This document shows, one piece after another, positions 16,954 through 25,277 of a stretch of 64,000 bases of DNA; positions within the stretch are counted from its first letter, which is position 1; every line of letters begins with the position of its first letter. This stretch comes from Sphingobium sp. WTD-1 (lineage in GTDB: Bacteria; Pseudomonadota; Alphaproteobacteria; Sphingomonadales; Sphingomonadaceae). Under the pieces are notes generated by a model. The model saw nothing but the letters and a program-made list of their open reading frames with translations. It was not told the DNA's origin and made no database searches. Position numbers and translations under genes: made by a program. The stretch lies in NCBI RefSeq assembly GCF_030128825.1, contig NZ_CP119127.1, positions 230,001 to 294,000 of the forward strand. The letters are read 5' to 3'.

Positions 16954-17739
16954 TCAGGCGGTCACCCGATAACGGGGCGCCGCATCCTTGAGCGACAGGT
17001 TGGGCCGAAGCGCGGCCCGCGCGGCGAGATAGGCGTCGAGGTCGGCCCGGTCCGGCAGCGCCGGAATGGTGATCGCCTCGCCCATGTCGAGCCCGGCCAG
17101 CGCCGCGTCGACCATCACCTCGACATCCATCACCATGTGCGGCGGCAGGCCGGCAATCTGCTCCGCCGTCCAGATGGCGGTGCGGGTGATGCCGGGCAGC
17201 ACCGCCTGCACCTTCACGCCCTTGCTGCCCAGTTCGACCTGCAGCGCCTCGGTAAAGGCCAGCACATAGGCCTTGGTCGCGGGATAGACGGCGGTGAAGC
17301 CATCCGGCATCAGCGCCGTGACCGATGTGATGTTGATCAGCGTGCCTGCGCCCTTCGCGGCCAGCCGCGGCGCAATGGCGCGAGACAGCCGCGTCACCGC
17401 CAGGATGTTGAGGTCGATCAGGCCAGTGAGATAAGTCGGGTCGGTCTCGACGAAGGCCTGCTCCCCGGCGATGCCGGCATTGTTGACGAGGCCGGTGATA
17501 GCGTCATCGTCGCGCAGCCGCGCCTCGACCCGCGCCAGATCGTCAGGCTTGGCGAGGTCGGCGGCGATCACTTCCACGCTGACGCCGCTGTCGGCGCGCA
17601 GGCGGGCGGCCAGCGCCTCCAGCTTCTCGGCGCGACGAGCGACCAGGATCAGATTGGCACCGCGCTGGGCAAAGCGATCGGCATAGACGGCGCCGATACC
17701 GTCCGACGCGCCGGTGATGAGGATGGTGTCTTTGGTCAT
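16954..17739 (-). CDS. SDR-family oxidoreductase
   Basis: 261 aa from ATG 17739 (MTKDTILITGASDGIG), with GGAGACATCC as ribosome site. Motifs: TGASDGIG cofactor loop, ARRAEKLEALAARL (Arg pair favouring NADP+), LVNNAGIAG, INITS and YPATKAYV as YxxxK. It resembles the YdfG/DltE-like SDR group that reduces 3-oxo or hydroxy compounds. It sits downstream of the alpha/beta-hydrolase gene on the same strand (68-bp gap), so the two may be cotranscribed. Confidence 0.92.
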   Translation of the reverse strand: MTKDTILITGASDGIGAVYADRFAQRGANLILVARRAEKLEALAARLRADSGVSVEVIAADLAKPDDLARVEARLRDDDAITGLVNNAGIAGEQAFVETDPTYLTGLIDLNILAVTRLSRAIAPRLAAKGAGTLINITSVTALMPDGFTAVYPATKAYVLAFTEALQVELGSKGVKVQAVLPGITRTAIWTAEQIAGLPPHMVMDVEVMVDAALAGLDMGEAITIPALPDRADLDAYLAARAALRPNLSLKDAAPRYRVTA

Positions 17740-17807
17740 GGGATGTCTCCTTGGAGCCACCCCCGTCCGCTTCAGCACCTGTCGAAAACGAACGGGGGGC
17801 GGAATTG

Positions 17808-18638
17808 TCAGCCGTTGATGAAATCGAGCAGGTCGGCGTTGAACCGGTCCTGGTGAGTCTGCGTCAGCCCATGGTCGGCGCCTTCATACACGATCAGCAC
17901 CGCCTGTTGGACGATCTTCACCGTCGACAGGGCCGCCGCGCCGATCGGCACGATCTGGTCGTCATCGCCATGCAGCACCAGCGTCGGCACATCGACCTTC
18001 GTCAGGTCGGCATGGAAATCGCTTTCGGAAAAGGCGCGGATCGAGTCGAGCTGGCCCTTGAGGCCGCCCATCATCCCCTGCCGCCAGAACTCCTCGCGAA
18101 TGCCCTCGGAGATGACCGCGCCGTCCCGGTTATAGCCGTAGAAGGGGATGGTCAGATCCTTGAAGAACTGGCTGCGATTGTCGAACGTGCCCTTGCGGAT
18201 GCCGTCGAACACGTCGATCGGCAGGCCGCCGGGATTGGCCTCGGTCTTCAGCATCAGCGGCGGCACCGCGCCGATCAGCGCCAGCTTGGCGACCCGGCTG
18301 GTGCCATGGCGGCCAATATAGCGGGTGACTTCGCCGCCGCCGGTCGAATGGCCGACCAGGATGATGTCGGACAGGTCCAGCGCCGTGATCAGGTCGGCCA
18401 GATCGTCGGCATATTGGTCCATATTATTATTGTCCCACACCTGGTCCGACCGGCCATGGCTGCGGCGGTCATGGGCGATGGTGCGGAAGCCATGATTGGC
18501 GAAATAGACCATCTGCGCGTCCCAGGCGTCGGCGCTGAGCGGCCAGCCATGGGAGAAGATAATCGGCTGGCCGTCGCGCGGTCCCCAATCCTTGTAGAAG
18601 ATGCGGGTGCCGTCCCTGGTGGTGACATAGTTGCTCAT
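17808..18638 (-). CDS. Alpha/beta-hydrolase of the non-heme chloroperoxidase/perhydrolase type
   Basis: 276 aa, cofactor-free. The catalytic triad is Ser98 in VGHSTGGGE, Asp227 in HGDDDQIVP and His256 in GADHGL. The stretches [32 protein letters not shown] and AVPPLMLKT are characteristic of non-heme chloroperoxidases/esterases. It could act as an esterase or, with peracid chemistry, as a perhydrolase; no signal peptide is seen. Divergent from the GlxA-type regulator at 18770, with a 131-bp shared control region. Confidence 0.93.
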   Translation of the reverse strand: MSNYVTTRDGTRIFYKDWGPRDGQPIIFSHGWPLSADAWDAQMVYFANHGFRTIAHDRRSHGRSDQVWDNNNMDQYADDLADLITALDLSDIILVGHSTGGGEVTRYIGRHGTSRVAKLALIGAVPPLMLKTEANPGGLPIDVFDGIRKGTFDNRSQFFKDLTIPFYGYNRDGAVISEGIREEFWRQGMMGGLKGQLDSIRAFSESDFHADLTKVDVPTLVLHGDDDQIVPIGAAALSTVKIVQQAVLIVYEGADHGLTQTHQDRFNADLLDFING

Positions 18639-18769
18639 GTGAAATTCCCTTCTTCTGTTCCAGAAGGGCGTCCTTCACGCCCTGTGCTTGCAGAATTAGT
18701 GGCAATGGCGGAGGATCGGGATTGGCGGTTCCGACATTAAGCGGGCCGATTCCGACAAAGGATCTGGAC

Positions 18770-19753
18770 ATGGCCGACAGCAGCCTTCCGCGCGCCGAGG
18801 TGGGCATATTGCTCTACCGCAACTGTCAGCAGGCGATGGTCCATGGCATGACCGACCTGATCGACATTGCCGGGCAGTTCTCGGTCCAGCATGGCGGCCC
18901 GGTGGTGCGCGTCAGCCATTGGCAGATGGGCGATGACGGCTGCTTCGCCCGCAGCCATGACACGCATGAAGGATTGGGCGGCACGCCCGACATCTGGCTG
19001 GTCCCCGGCCGCCTGACCGGCGTGCCCGAGGCGGAGGAAGCCGCGCCCTATGCCGGCTGGCTGCTCGATCGCCATGCCGCCGGGGCGACGCTCGCCTCCA
19101 ATTGCGGCGGCGCCTTCCTGCTGGCGGCGACCGGCCTGCTCGACGGCCGCCCGGCCACCACCCACTGGTGGTTCGCCGACGCCTTCCGCACCCGCTTCCC
19201 GGCCGTGAAGCTCGATTGCGACCGCATCGTCATCGATGATGGCGACATCATCACCGCCGGCGGGCTGATGGCCTGGACCGACCTTGGCATGCGGCTGGTC
19301 GACCGGCTGCTCGGCCCGACGGTGATGCTCGACACCGCCAAATTCCTGCTGATCGACACGGCCGGGCGCGAACAGAAGCATTTCGCCCGCTTCCTGCCGC
19401 GCCTGAGCCATGGCGACGAGCCGATCCTGAAGGTGCAGCACTGGCTCGCCGCGCGGGAGGCAAAGGCGGTCAGCGTCACGGAAATGGCGGCGCAGGCCGC
19501 GCTGGAGGAGCGCACCTTCCAGCGCCGCTTCAAGGCGGCGACCGCCATGACCCCGATCGAATATGTCCAGCATCTGCGCGTGGCAAAGGCGCGCGAGCAT
19601 CTGGAATTTACCCGGCGCACGATCGACCAGATCGCCTGGAGCGTCGGCTATGAGGATGCCGCCGCCTTCCGCAAGCTGTTCCACCGCCTGGTCGGCCTGT
19701 CGCCCGGCGACTATCGCGCCCGCTTCGCCGCGCCCAGCGCACAGGCGGCATGA
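18770..19753 (+). CDS. GlxA-type transcriptional regulator (DJ-1/PfpI domain plus AraC HTH)
   Basis: 327 aa from ATG 18770, with AAAGGATCT upstream. Residues about 8-190 form a DJ-1/PfpI (amidotransferase-like) domain containing TLASNCGGAFLLAATGLLDGRPATTHWWF. Residues about 225-320 form a double AraC/XylS HTH: VTEMAAQAALEERTFQRRFKAATAMTPIEYVQHLRV, then IDQIAWSVGYEDAAAFRKLFHRLVGLSPGDYRARF. It probably activates the divergent hydrolase-SDR pair; the effector is unknown. Confidence 0.93.
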   Translation: MADSSLPRAEVGILLYRNCQQAMVHGMTDLIDIAGQFSVQHGGPVVRVSHWQMGDDGCFARSHDTHEGLGGTPDIWLVPGRLTGVPEAEEAAPYAGWLLDRHAAGATLASNCGGAFLLAATGLLDGRPATTHWWFADAFRTRFPAVKLDCDRIVIDDGDIITAGGLMAWTDLGMRLVDRLLGPTVMLDTAKFLLIDTAGREQKHFARFLPRLSHGDEPILKVQHWLAAREAKAVSVTEMAAQAALEERTFQRRFKAATAMTPIEYVQHLRVAKAREHLEFTRRTIDQIAWSVGYEDAAAFRKLFHRLVGLSPGDYRARFAAPSAQAA

Positions 19754-19800
19754 CGGCACACACAAGGAAGGTTCTTGCGGCGGCTTCCTTCGCTCGCTAA

Positions 19801-19815
19801 GTTCCCGTTTCGTTC
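19801..19815 (+). promoter_or_regulatory. LexA/SOS box of rmuC
   Basis: GTTC-CCGTTTC-GTTC matches the alphaproteobacterial LexA consensus GTTC-N7-GTTC exactly and ends 15 bp before the rmuC start codon. Confidence 0.75.
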
Positions 19816-19830
19816 CCAAAAAGGATAGTT

Positions 19831-21312
19831 ATGGACAGCCTCGCCGCCCTTCTCATTCCCGTCGCACTGCTGATCGGCCTTGCGGTCGGCTGGCTGCTCA
19901 AGGGCAAGGCGCTGGCGCCGCTGACCGCCGAAAAGGCCGATCTGGCCGGCAAGCTCGACATCGCCACCGCCCAGCGCAACGGCGCGATCGCCGAACTGGC
20001 GGTGGAGAAGGAACGGGTCGCGCAGGGCATGGCCCAGCTCGCCCGGCTCGAATCCGCGCAGGCCGCATCCGAACAGCGGATCGAGGCGCTGCAGGCCGCC
20101 GCCAGCCAGCGCATCGAGGCGATCCAGACCGAGCGCGAGGCCGCGCTGCGTGACCTCGCCGCGCTCCAGTCCGACATCCATGCCCGCACCCAGGCGTTCG
20201 AGCAGCAGATCGCCGCGCTCAAGGATGCAAAGGAACAGCTCTCCGCCCAGTTCAGCGAAATCGGCGGCAAGCTGCTCGAATCCGCCCAGACCCAGTTCCT
20301 GACCCGCGCCGACCAGCGCTTCGCCCAGGCGAGCGAGAAGAGCGAGGCGCAGTTGAAGACGCTGCTCAATCCGGTCGAAACCACGCTCAAGCGCTATGAG
20401 GAGGGCCTCGCCCGCGTCGAGAAGGACCGGGTCGGCAGCTATGCCGAACTGCGCGAAGCGGTGCAGCAGGTCCATCTCGGCCAGGGCCAGGTGCGCGAGG
20501 AAACCGCCAAGCTGGTCAACGCCCTGCGCGCCGCGCCCAAGACGCGCGGTCGCTGGGGCGAGCAACAGTTCAAGAATCTCATCGAAACCGCCGGCCTTTC
20601 CCCCTTCGTGGACTTCAAGGAGGAAGTGTCGGTCGCGGTCGAGGACGGCCGCCTGCGCCCGGACTTCGTCATCAACCTGCCCGGCGACCAGCAGATGGTG
20701 GTCGACGTCAAATGCTCGCTGGTCGCCTATCTGAACGCGGTCGATCAGGTCGATCCGGCGCTGCGCGACGCCCATATGCTCGACCATGCCCGCGCGATGC
20801 GCACCCATGCCGACGCGCTGGGGCGCAAGGCCTATTGGGAACAGTTCGACAAGGCCCCCGACTTCGTCATCATGTATGTGCCGGGCGACAATTTCGTCAC
20901 CGCCGCGCTGGAGGCGGACATGGAGCTGTGGGAACGCGCCGCCAAGAATCGCGTCATCATCTGCGGCCCCGCCACCTTCCTGCCGCTCGCCCGCACGCTG
21001 GCGGGTCATTGGCGCCAGGCCAAGATGCAGGAGCAGGCACAGCAGGTGGGCCAGCTCGGCAAGGAACTCTATGAGCGGCTGGCCGTCGCCGCGACCCACC
21101 TCAAGCGCCTCGGTTCCGGCCTCAACAGCGCGGTCTCCAATTACAACAGCTTCATCGGCAGCTTCGAGACGCGCGTCCTGTCCACCGGGCGCAAGTTCCG
21201 CGATCTCGACATCGAGACCGGCGGCAAGGAGATCGAGGCGATGGAACCGCTCGACGTCCTCGCCCGCGACGCGCAGGCCGACGAGGCCCGCGCGCTGCCG
21301 GCGGCGGAATAG
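19831..21312 (+). CDS. rmuC: DNA recombination protein RmuC
   Basis: 493 aa. An N-terminal membrane segment (LIPVALLIGLAVGWLL) is followed by a long coiled coil (about 35-170, many Ala/Glu/Gln heptads) and the conserved RmuC nuclease-like domain (about 200-440). That domain carries TRGRWGEQQFKNLIETAGL, LRPDFVINLPGDQQMVVDVKCSL and FVIMYVPGDNFVTAALEAD. RmuC limits DNA inversions/rearrangements and is predicted to be a PD-(D/E)XK-like nuclease. The LexA box 15 bp upstream puts it under SOS control. Confidence 0.95.
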   Translation: MDSLAALLIPVALLIGLAVGWLLKGKALAPLTAEKADLAGKLDIATAQRNGAIAELAVEKERVAQGMAQLARLESAQAASEQRIEALQAAASQRIEAIQTEREAALRDLAALQSDIHARTQAFEQQIAALKDAKEQLSAQFSEIGGKLLESAQTQFLTRADQRFAQASEKSEAQLKTLLNPVETTLKRYEEGLARVEKDRVGSYAELREAVQQVHLGQGQVREETAKLVNALRAAPKTRGRWGEQQFKNLIETAGLSPFVDFKEEVSVAVEDGRLRPDFVINLPGDQQMVVDVKCSLVAYLNAVDQVDPALRDAHMLDHARAMRTHADALGRKAYWEQFDKAPDFVIMYVPGDNFVTAALEADMELWERAAKNRVIICGPATFLPLARTLAGHWRQAKMQEQAQQVGQLGKELYERLAVAATHLKRLGSGLNSAVSNYNSFIGSFETRVLSTGRKFRDLDIETGGKEIEAMEPLDVLARDAQADEARALPAAE

Positions 21313-21323
21313 GACGCCCTTTC

Positions 21324-22301
21324 CTAGCGCGTGGACAGCACAGCAGGTTCGCGCGCCGTACAGGCCGGTCGACCTGGCCGCGCCTGCACCCAGGCGATCA
21401 GTCCGGCCGCCACCAGGCTGGCGGCAACCCCGCCGGCCACCGGCACGCCCAGCATCAGCCCCGTCATGCAGACCGGCGCATGCACCGCATAGAGCGGGAA
21501 GGAGAGCACACCGCCGCCGACCAGCAGCCGCGAATCGCCCCGCCAGCGCAAGGCGCCCGCCAGCATCAGCGGACAGATCAGCAGGATGAAGACCATCCCG
21601 TCTATCCAGCCATGCGCATCGACCATCGTGCCAATACCGAAATAGAGCGGCATCATAGCAAAGGCCGCCATCGGCGAAACCGTGATGGTCGGCCGGTCGC
21701 GCCACCAGCGCCACAGGATGATCCCCATGCCATAGGATAGCATGACCCGCGGCAGGCCAAAGAGGAAACTGGCGGGCTGGGCGCCGACATCCACCCCAAC
21801 CCGGCTGGCGATGACGGCAAACAATACGGCGCTGAACAGCACGACATGGCCTAATGTCCTGGTCGATAAACGACGCAGGAGCAGGCCATGGGCGGTATTG
21901 GCGATCAGCTCCGCCAGGATCGACCAGGCCGGCCCGTTGAGCGGATAGAGACGCCAGGTGAAGAAACTGGGAACAAGCAGCAGACTGGCCAGCGCCGCCG
22001 GCCAGGCCGCCATGTCGCTGATGGCCAGAAACCCTGGCAGCGCGATCAGCCCTGCCGTAGCCATGACCGGCAGGAAACGCCGATATCGCGCCCGCACGAA
22101 GGCCATGGTCGGCAGCCCCTGCCCCAGCCGCGCCTCATAGGTGCGCGCCATCACATAGCCGCTCAGCATGAAGAAGAAATCGACCGCGAGATAGCCGTTG
22201 CCGCGCGCCTCCCCCGTGGCCCAGGTCAGCGCATGGAACAGCAGAACGCTGAGCGCGGCAATCCCGCGCAATCCGTCAAATCCGATCAGCCGCCCCTGCA
22301 T
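21324..22301 (-). CDS. Acyltransferase 3 family membrane protein
   Basis: 325 aa integral membrane protein with about ten hydrophobic segments. The N-terminus GFDGLRGIAALSVLLFH is the acyltransferase-3 signature with the conserved Arg and His, followed by DFFFMLSGYVMARTY and RARYRRFLPV. Such proteins O-acetylate or otherwise acylate surface polysaccharides or lipids (OafA/NodX type). The substrate is unknown. Convergent with rmuC (11-bp gap) and divergent from nadD. Confidence 0.9.
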   Translation of the reverse strand: MQGRLIGFDGLRGIAALSVLLFHALTWATGEARGNGYLAVDFFFMLSGYVMARTYEARLGQGLPTMAFVRARYRRFLPVMATAGLIALPGFLAISDMAAWPAALASLLLVPSFFTWRLYPLNGPAWSILAELIANTAHGLLLRRLSTRTLGHVVLFSAVLFAVIASRVGVDVGAQPASFLFGLPRVMLSYGMGIILWRWWRDRPTITVSPMAAFAMMPLYFGIGTMVDAHGWIDGMVFILLICPLMLAGALRWRGDSRLLVGGGVLSFPLYAVHAPVCMTGLMLGVPVAGGVAASLVAAGLIAWVQARPGRPACTAREPAVLSTR

Positions 22302-22375
22302 TGCGCCCGTCTAGCGCACAAGCCTTAAGAATCTGCCCATTGCCGCCCTGCCCCGGCGCTGGCATGGCTTGCCCC

Positions 22376-23005
22376 ATGAAAAAGATCGGCCTGCTCGGCG
22401 GCTCCTTCAATCCGGCGCATGGCGGGCATCGCGCCATTTCGCTGTTCGCCAGGGACGCCCTGGGCCTCGACGAAATCTGGTGGCTGGTGTCGCCCGGCAA
22501 TCCGTTGAAGCCCGCCAAGGGCATGGCGCCGCTGCCCGTCCGCCTTGCCCATGCGCAGAAAATCGCCCGTCGCGCGCCGATTCGCGCCACCGCGATCGAG
22601 CGCCAATTGCGCACCCGCTACACCGTCGACACACTGCGCGCGCTCCGCCAGCGCTACCCCCGCAACCGCTTCATCTGGCTTATGGGCGCCGATAATCTGG
22701 CGCAATTCAGCCAATGGCGCGACTGGCGTGGCATAGCGCGTCAGATGCCCATTGCCGTAATCGCCCGTCCGGGCTATGATGACGCGGCCCGTGGCTCTAC
22801 GGCCATGAGCTGGCTGCGGCGCTTCGTCCGGTCCGCGCGCCAGAGTGCAGACTGGACGAATTGGAGACCACCGGCGCTCGTGCTATTGCGCTTTCGCCCT
22901 GATCCAAGATCGGCAACCCTGCTACGGCAGGCGGACCCCCTCTGGCATCGCGAATATGAAGCAACGTGTGTGCGCGATCCGCTCACGCGCCGGTTGATCG
23001 TCTAG
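22376..23005 (+). CDS. nadD: Nicotinate-nucleotide adenylyltransferase (NadD)
   Basis: 209 aa from ATG 22376. Nucleotidyltransferase with the GLLGGSFNPAHGGHRAI signature (the HxGH-type ATP site), then WLVSPGNPLK, RYTVDTLRALRQRYP and WLMGADNLAQFSQWRDWR. It converts nicotinate mononucleotide and ATP to deamido-NAD. The C-terminal ISSTxIR-like motif is reduced to RSATLLR. The longer ORF from 22301 adds unconserved residues. First gene of the conserved nadD-rsfS-rlmH group. Confidence 0.95.
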   Translation: MKKIGLLGGSFNPAHGGHRAISLFARDALGLDEIWWLVSPGNPLKPAKGMAPLPVRLAHAQKIARRAPIRATAIERQLRTRYTVDTLRALRQRYPRNRFIWLMGADNLAQFSQWRDWRGIARQMPIAVIARPGYDDAARGSTAMSWLRRFVRSARQSADWTNWRPPALVLLRFRPDPRSATLLRQADPLWHREYEATCVRDPLTRRLIV

Positions 23006-23017
23006 ATTGGAGTTTAA

Positions 23018-23407
23018 TTGACTAACCTCGCCCCTGCCAACGATACGGCGCCCGCCGCCGATAGCGTGGCCGCCCTGCACGCCCTTGTCATGCAGTCGCT
23101 CGACGACGACCAGGCGCAGGAAACCATCTCCATCCCCCTCGAAGGCAAGAGCAGCATCGCCGATCATATGGTGATCGCGAGCGGCCGTTCGTCGCGTCAG
23201 GTCGCGGCGATCGCCCAGCATCTGGCCGAACGGATCAAGAAGGAAACCGGCCGCTCCGCGCGGGTCGAAGGCCTGCCGGTCGCCGACTGGGTGCTGATCG
23301 ATGCCGGCGACGTGATCGTCCATCTGTTCAAGCCGGAAGTGCGCAGCTTCTACAATCTGGAACGGATGTGGGGCTTCGTCGACGCACCGGTCGCGGGCAA
23401 CGCCTGA
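23018..23407 (+). CDS. rsfS: Ribosomal silencing factor RsfS
   Basis: 129 aa with a TTG start at 23018 behind TGGAGT, 12 bp after nadD. The RsfS/Iojap core is plain: DQAQETISIPLEGKSSIADHMVIASGRSSRQV, RVEGLPVADWVLIDAGDVIVHLFKPEVRSFYNLERMWG. It binds uL14 on the 50S subunit and blocks subunit joining under nutrient limitation. Its position between nadD and rlmH is standard. Confidence 0.96.
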   Translation: MTNLAPANDTAPAADSVAALHALVMQSLDDDQAQETISIPLEGKSSIADHMVIASGRSSRQVAAIAQHLAERIKKETGRSARVEGLPVADWVLIDAGDVIVHLFKPEVRSFYNLERMWGFVDAPVAGNA

Positions 23408-23422
23408 GCATCTAGACAACAA

Positions 23423-23520
23423 CCGTTCGCCCTGAGCTTGTCGAAGGGCTCGCCCGAGCGCAGCGAGGGCTTGCCTCCCTTCGGTCGGCATAAGGCTTCG
23501 ACTTCGCTCAGCCCGAACGG
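23423..23520. repeat. 98-bp intergenic inverted repeat (CCGTTCG family)
   Basis: The left arm begins CCGTTCGCCCTGAGC and the right arm ends GCTCAGCCCGAACGG. Inner sequences TTGTCGAAGGGCT and AAGGCTTCGACTTCG also mirror. It fills the rsfS-rlmH gap. A related element is at 35740-35812. Confidence 0.75.
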
Positions 23521-23531
23521 ATTGTTTGGCC

Positions 23532-23954
23532 ATGCTCCTCCACATCATCGCGCGCGGCAAGATCGGGCGCTCGCCCGAAGCCGATCTGGTCGACCGCTAT
23601 GTCAAGCGGCTGACCATGCCGCACAAGATCACCGAAATGCCCGATCGGGGCGGCAAGCTGCCGCCCGTCGGCCCCGGCACGGTGACGGTCATGCTCGATG
23701 AAAAGGGCAAGCAGCTCTCCTCGATGGACTTTGCCCGGCGGATTGAGGGCTGGCGTGACACCGGCACGCGCGAGATCCGCTTCCTGATCGGCGCCGCCGA
23801 CGGCTTCGACGATGCCGAACGGACCAATGCCGACCTGCTGATCGCCTTCGGCGCCATGACCTGGCCGCACATGATCGCCCGCGCCATGCTGGCCGAACAG
23901 CTGTGGCGCGCCTGTTCGATCCTCGCCAACCACCCCTATCACCGCGAAGGCTGA
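23532..23954 (+). CDS. rlmH: 23S rRNA pseudouridine-1915 N3-methyltransferase (RlmH)
   Basis: 140 aa from ATG 23532. SPOUT-class methyltransferase: LLHIIARGKIGRSPEADLVDRYVKRL at the N-terminus, LDEKGKQLSSMDFARRI, the knot motif FLIGAADGFDD (SAM site) and the invariant C-terminus HMIARAMLAEQLWRA...NHPYHREG. It methylates pseudouridine 1915 in helix 69 of 23S rRNA. A TTG two codons upstream is also in frame but less likely. Confidence 0.97.
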   Translation: MLLHIIARGKIGRSPEADLVDRYVKRLTMPHKITEMPDRGGKLPPVGPGTVTVMLDEKGKQLSSMDFARRIEGWRDTGTREIRFLIGAADGFDDAERTNADLLIAFGAMTWPHMIARAMLAEQLWRACSILANHPYHREG

Positions 23955-24011
23955 GGCTCGACATGCCTGCCGCTTGCGCCTAGGCAAAGCCCTATCGGGC
24001 GGGACAAGCGG

Positions 24012-25262
24012 TTGAAGCGCAGCATCATCAGCAACAGCATCACGGGCATCGCACTGGCCGGCATCTTGGCCCTCGTCGCCACGCGCCTGCCCGCCGCGGA
24101 CGATGCCGCGATCATCCTGCCCGGCACCGCCGGCACCACCCTGGCACAGGAACAGAAGGCGCTGCGCGACGCCCGCCGCCAGTCGGTAGAGGCCGCCGAC
24201 CGATCGGTCCGGCTGGAGCGCCAGGCCGGCATGGCCCGTGACGAGGCCGAACAGGCCGGCCGCCGCGCCGCCGCCATGGCCGCCCGCATCCAGCAGGCCG
24301 AGGCCGATGTGCAGGCCGCCCAGGCCCGCATCGCCATCATCGCCCGGATGCAGCGCGCCCAGGCCGCGCGCCTCGCCGCCAGGCAGGAGCCGGTGGTGCG
24401 CCTTACCGCCGCGCTGCAGATGATGAGCCGCCGCCCGCTCGCCCTTGCCCTCGTCCAGCCCGGATCGATCAGCGACGCCGTCCATATGCGCGCGGTGCTG
24501 GGACAGGTGTTGCCGGTGATCGAGCAGCGCACCGCCGGTCTGCGCGCCGAACTGGACCGCAGCCGCGCGATCCGCGCCACCGCGCAGCAGGCGGCGGACG
24601 CCCTGACAAAAAGCCGCCGCGCCCTCACCGATCGCCAGGCCGCCCTGCGCCAGCTCGAAACGCAAAAGCGCGTCGCCGCCCGCGACTATCGCGCCAATGC
24701 AGGCCTCGAAAGCGAACGCGCACTGGCGCTGGGCGAGAAGGCGCGCGACATTGTCGACCTGATGGACCAGCTGGAGGTGGCGAGCGACCTGCGCGATCGC
24801 CTGGCGCAGCTGTCCGGCCCGGTCCTGCGCCCCGCCCGCCCCGACCGGGCCGGCGCTCCCGCCCCCGACCGCGAAGTGCTGGGCAGCGGCCCGCCACCCT
24901 ATCGTCTGCCCGTCGTCGGCCAGCTCGTCACAGGCATGGGCGAGGTGAATGACGGCGGCGTACGCTCGCGCGGCCTGACCCTGGTGACCCAGGCCGGCGC
25001 CCAGGCGGTCGCGCCGACCGCCGGCCGCATCGCCTTTGCCGGCCCCTATCGCGGCTATGGCCAGATCCTGATCATCGACCATGGCCAGGGCTGGACCACG
25101 CTCATCACCGGCCTGCACCGCGTCACCGCCCAGGTCGGCGAGACCGTGCGCCAGGGCGACCCGGTCGGCCTCACCGCCGCGCAGGGCCGCCCCACCGTCA
25201 CCATCGAACTGCGCCGCAACGGCCGCCCGGTGGACATCGTGCCGCTGGTGGGACTGGGCTAG
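24012..25262 (+). CDS. EnvC-like murein hydrolase activator (degenerate LytM/M23 domain)
   Basis: 416 aa with a TTG start. An N-terminal signal/anchor (ITGIALAGILALVATRLPA) precedes coiled coils at about 40-100 and 190-255, and the C-terminal third (about 295-416) is an M23/LytM fold. The zinc ligands are missing: the HxxxD region reads VRSRGLTLV and the HxH motif reads VTIELR. It should therefore be catalytically inactive and, like EnvC, activate amidases for daughter-cell separation. This position after rlmH and before ctpA is conserved in alphaproteobacteria, although here an M48 gene intervenes. Confidence 0.88.
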   Translation: MKRSIISNSITGIALAGILALVATRLPAADDAAIILPGTAGTTLAQEQKALRDARRQSVEAADRSVRLERQAGMARDEAEQAGRRAAAMAARIQQAEADVQAAQARIAIIARMQRAQAARLAARQEPVVRLTAALQMMSRRPLALALVQPGSISDAVHMRAVLGQVLPVIEQRTAGLRAELDRSRAIRATAQQAADALTKSRRALTDRQAALRQLETQKRVAARDYRANAGLESERALALGEKARDIVDLMDQLEVASDLRDRLAQLSGPVLRPARPDRAGAPAPDREVLGSGPPPYRLPVVGQLVTGMGEVNDGGVRSRGLTLVTQAGAQAVAPTAGRIAFAGPYRGYGQILIIDHGQGWTTLITGLHRVTAQVGETVRQGDPVGLTAAQGRPTVTIELRRNGRPVDIVPLVGLG

Positions 25263-25277
25263 ATAGGGGGGAACCAG

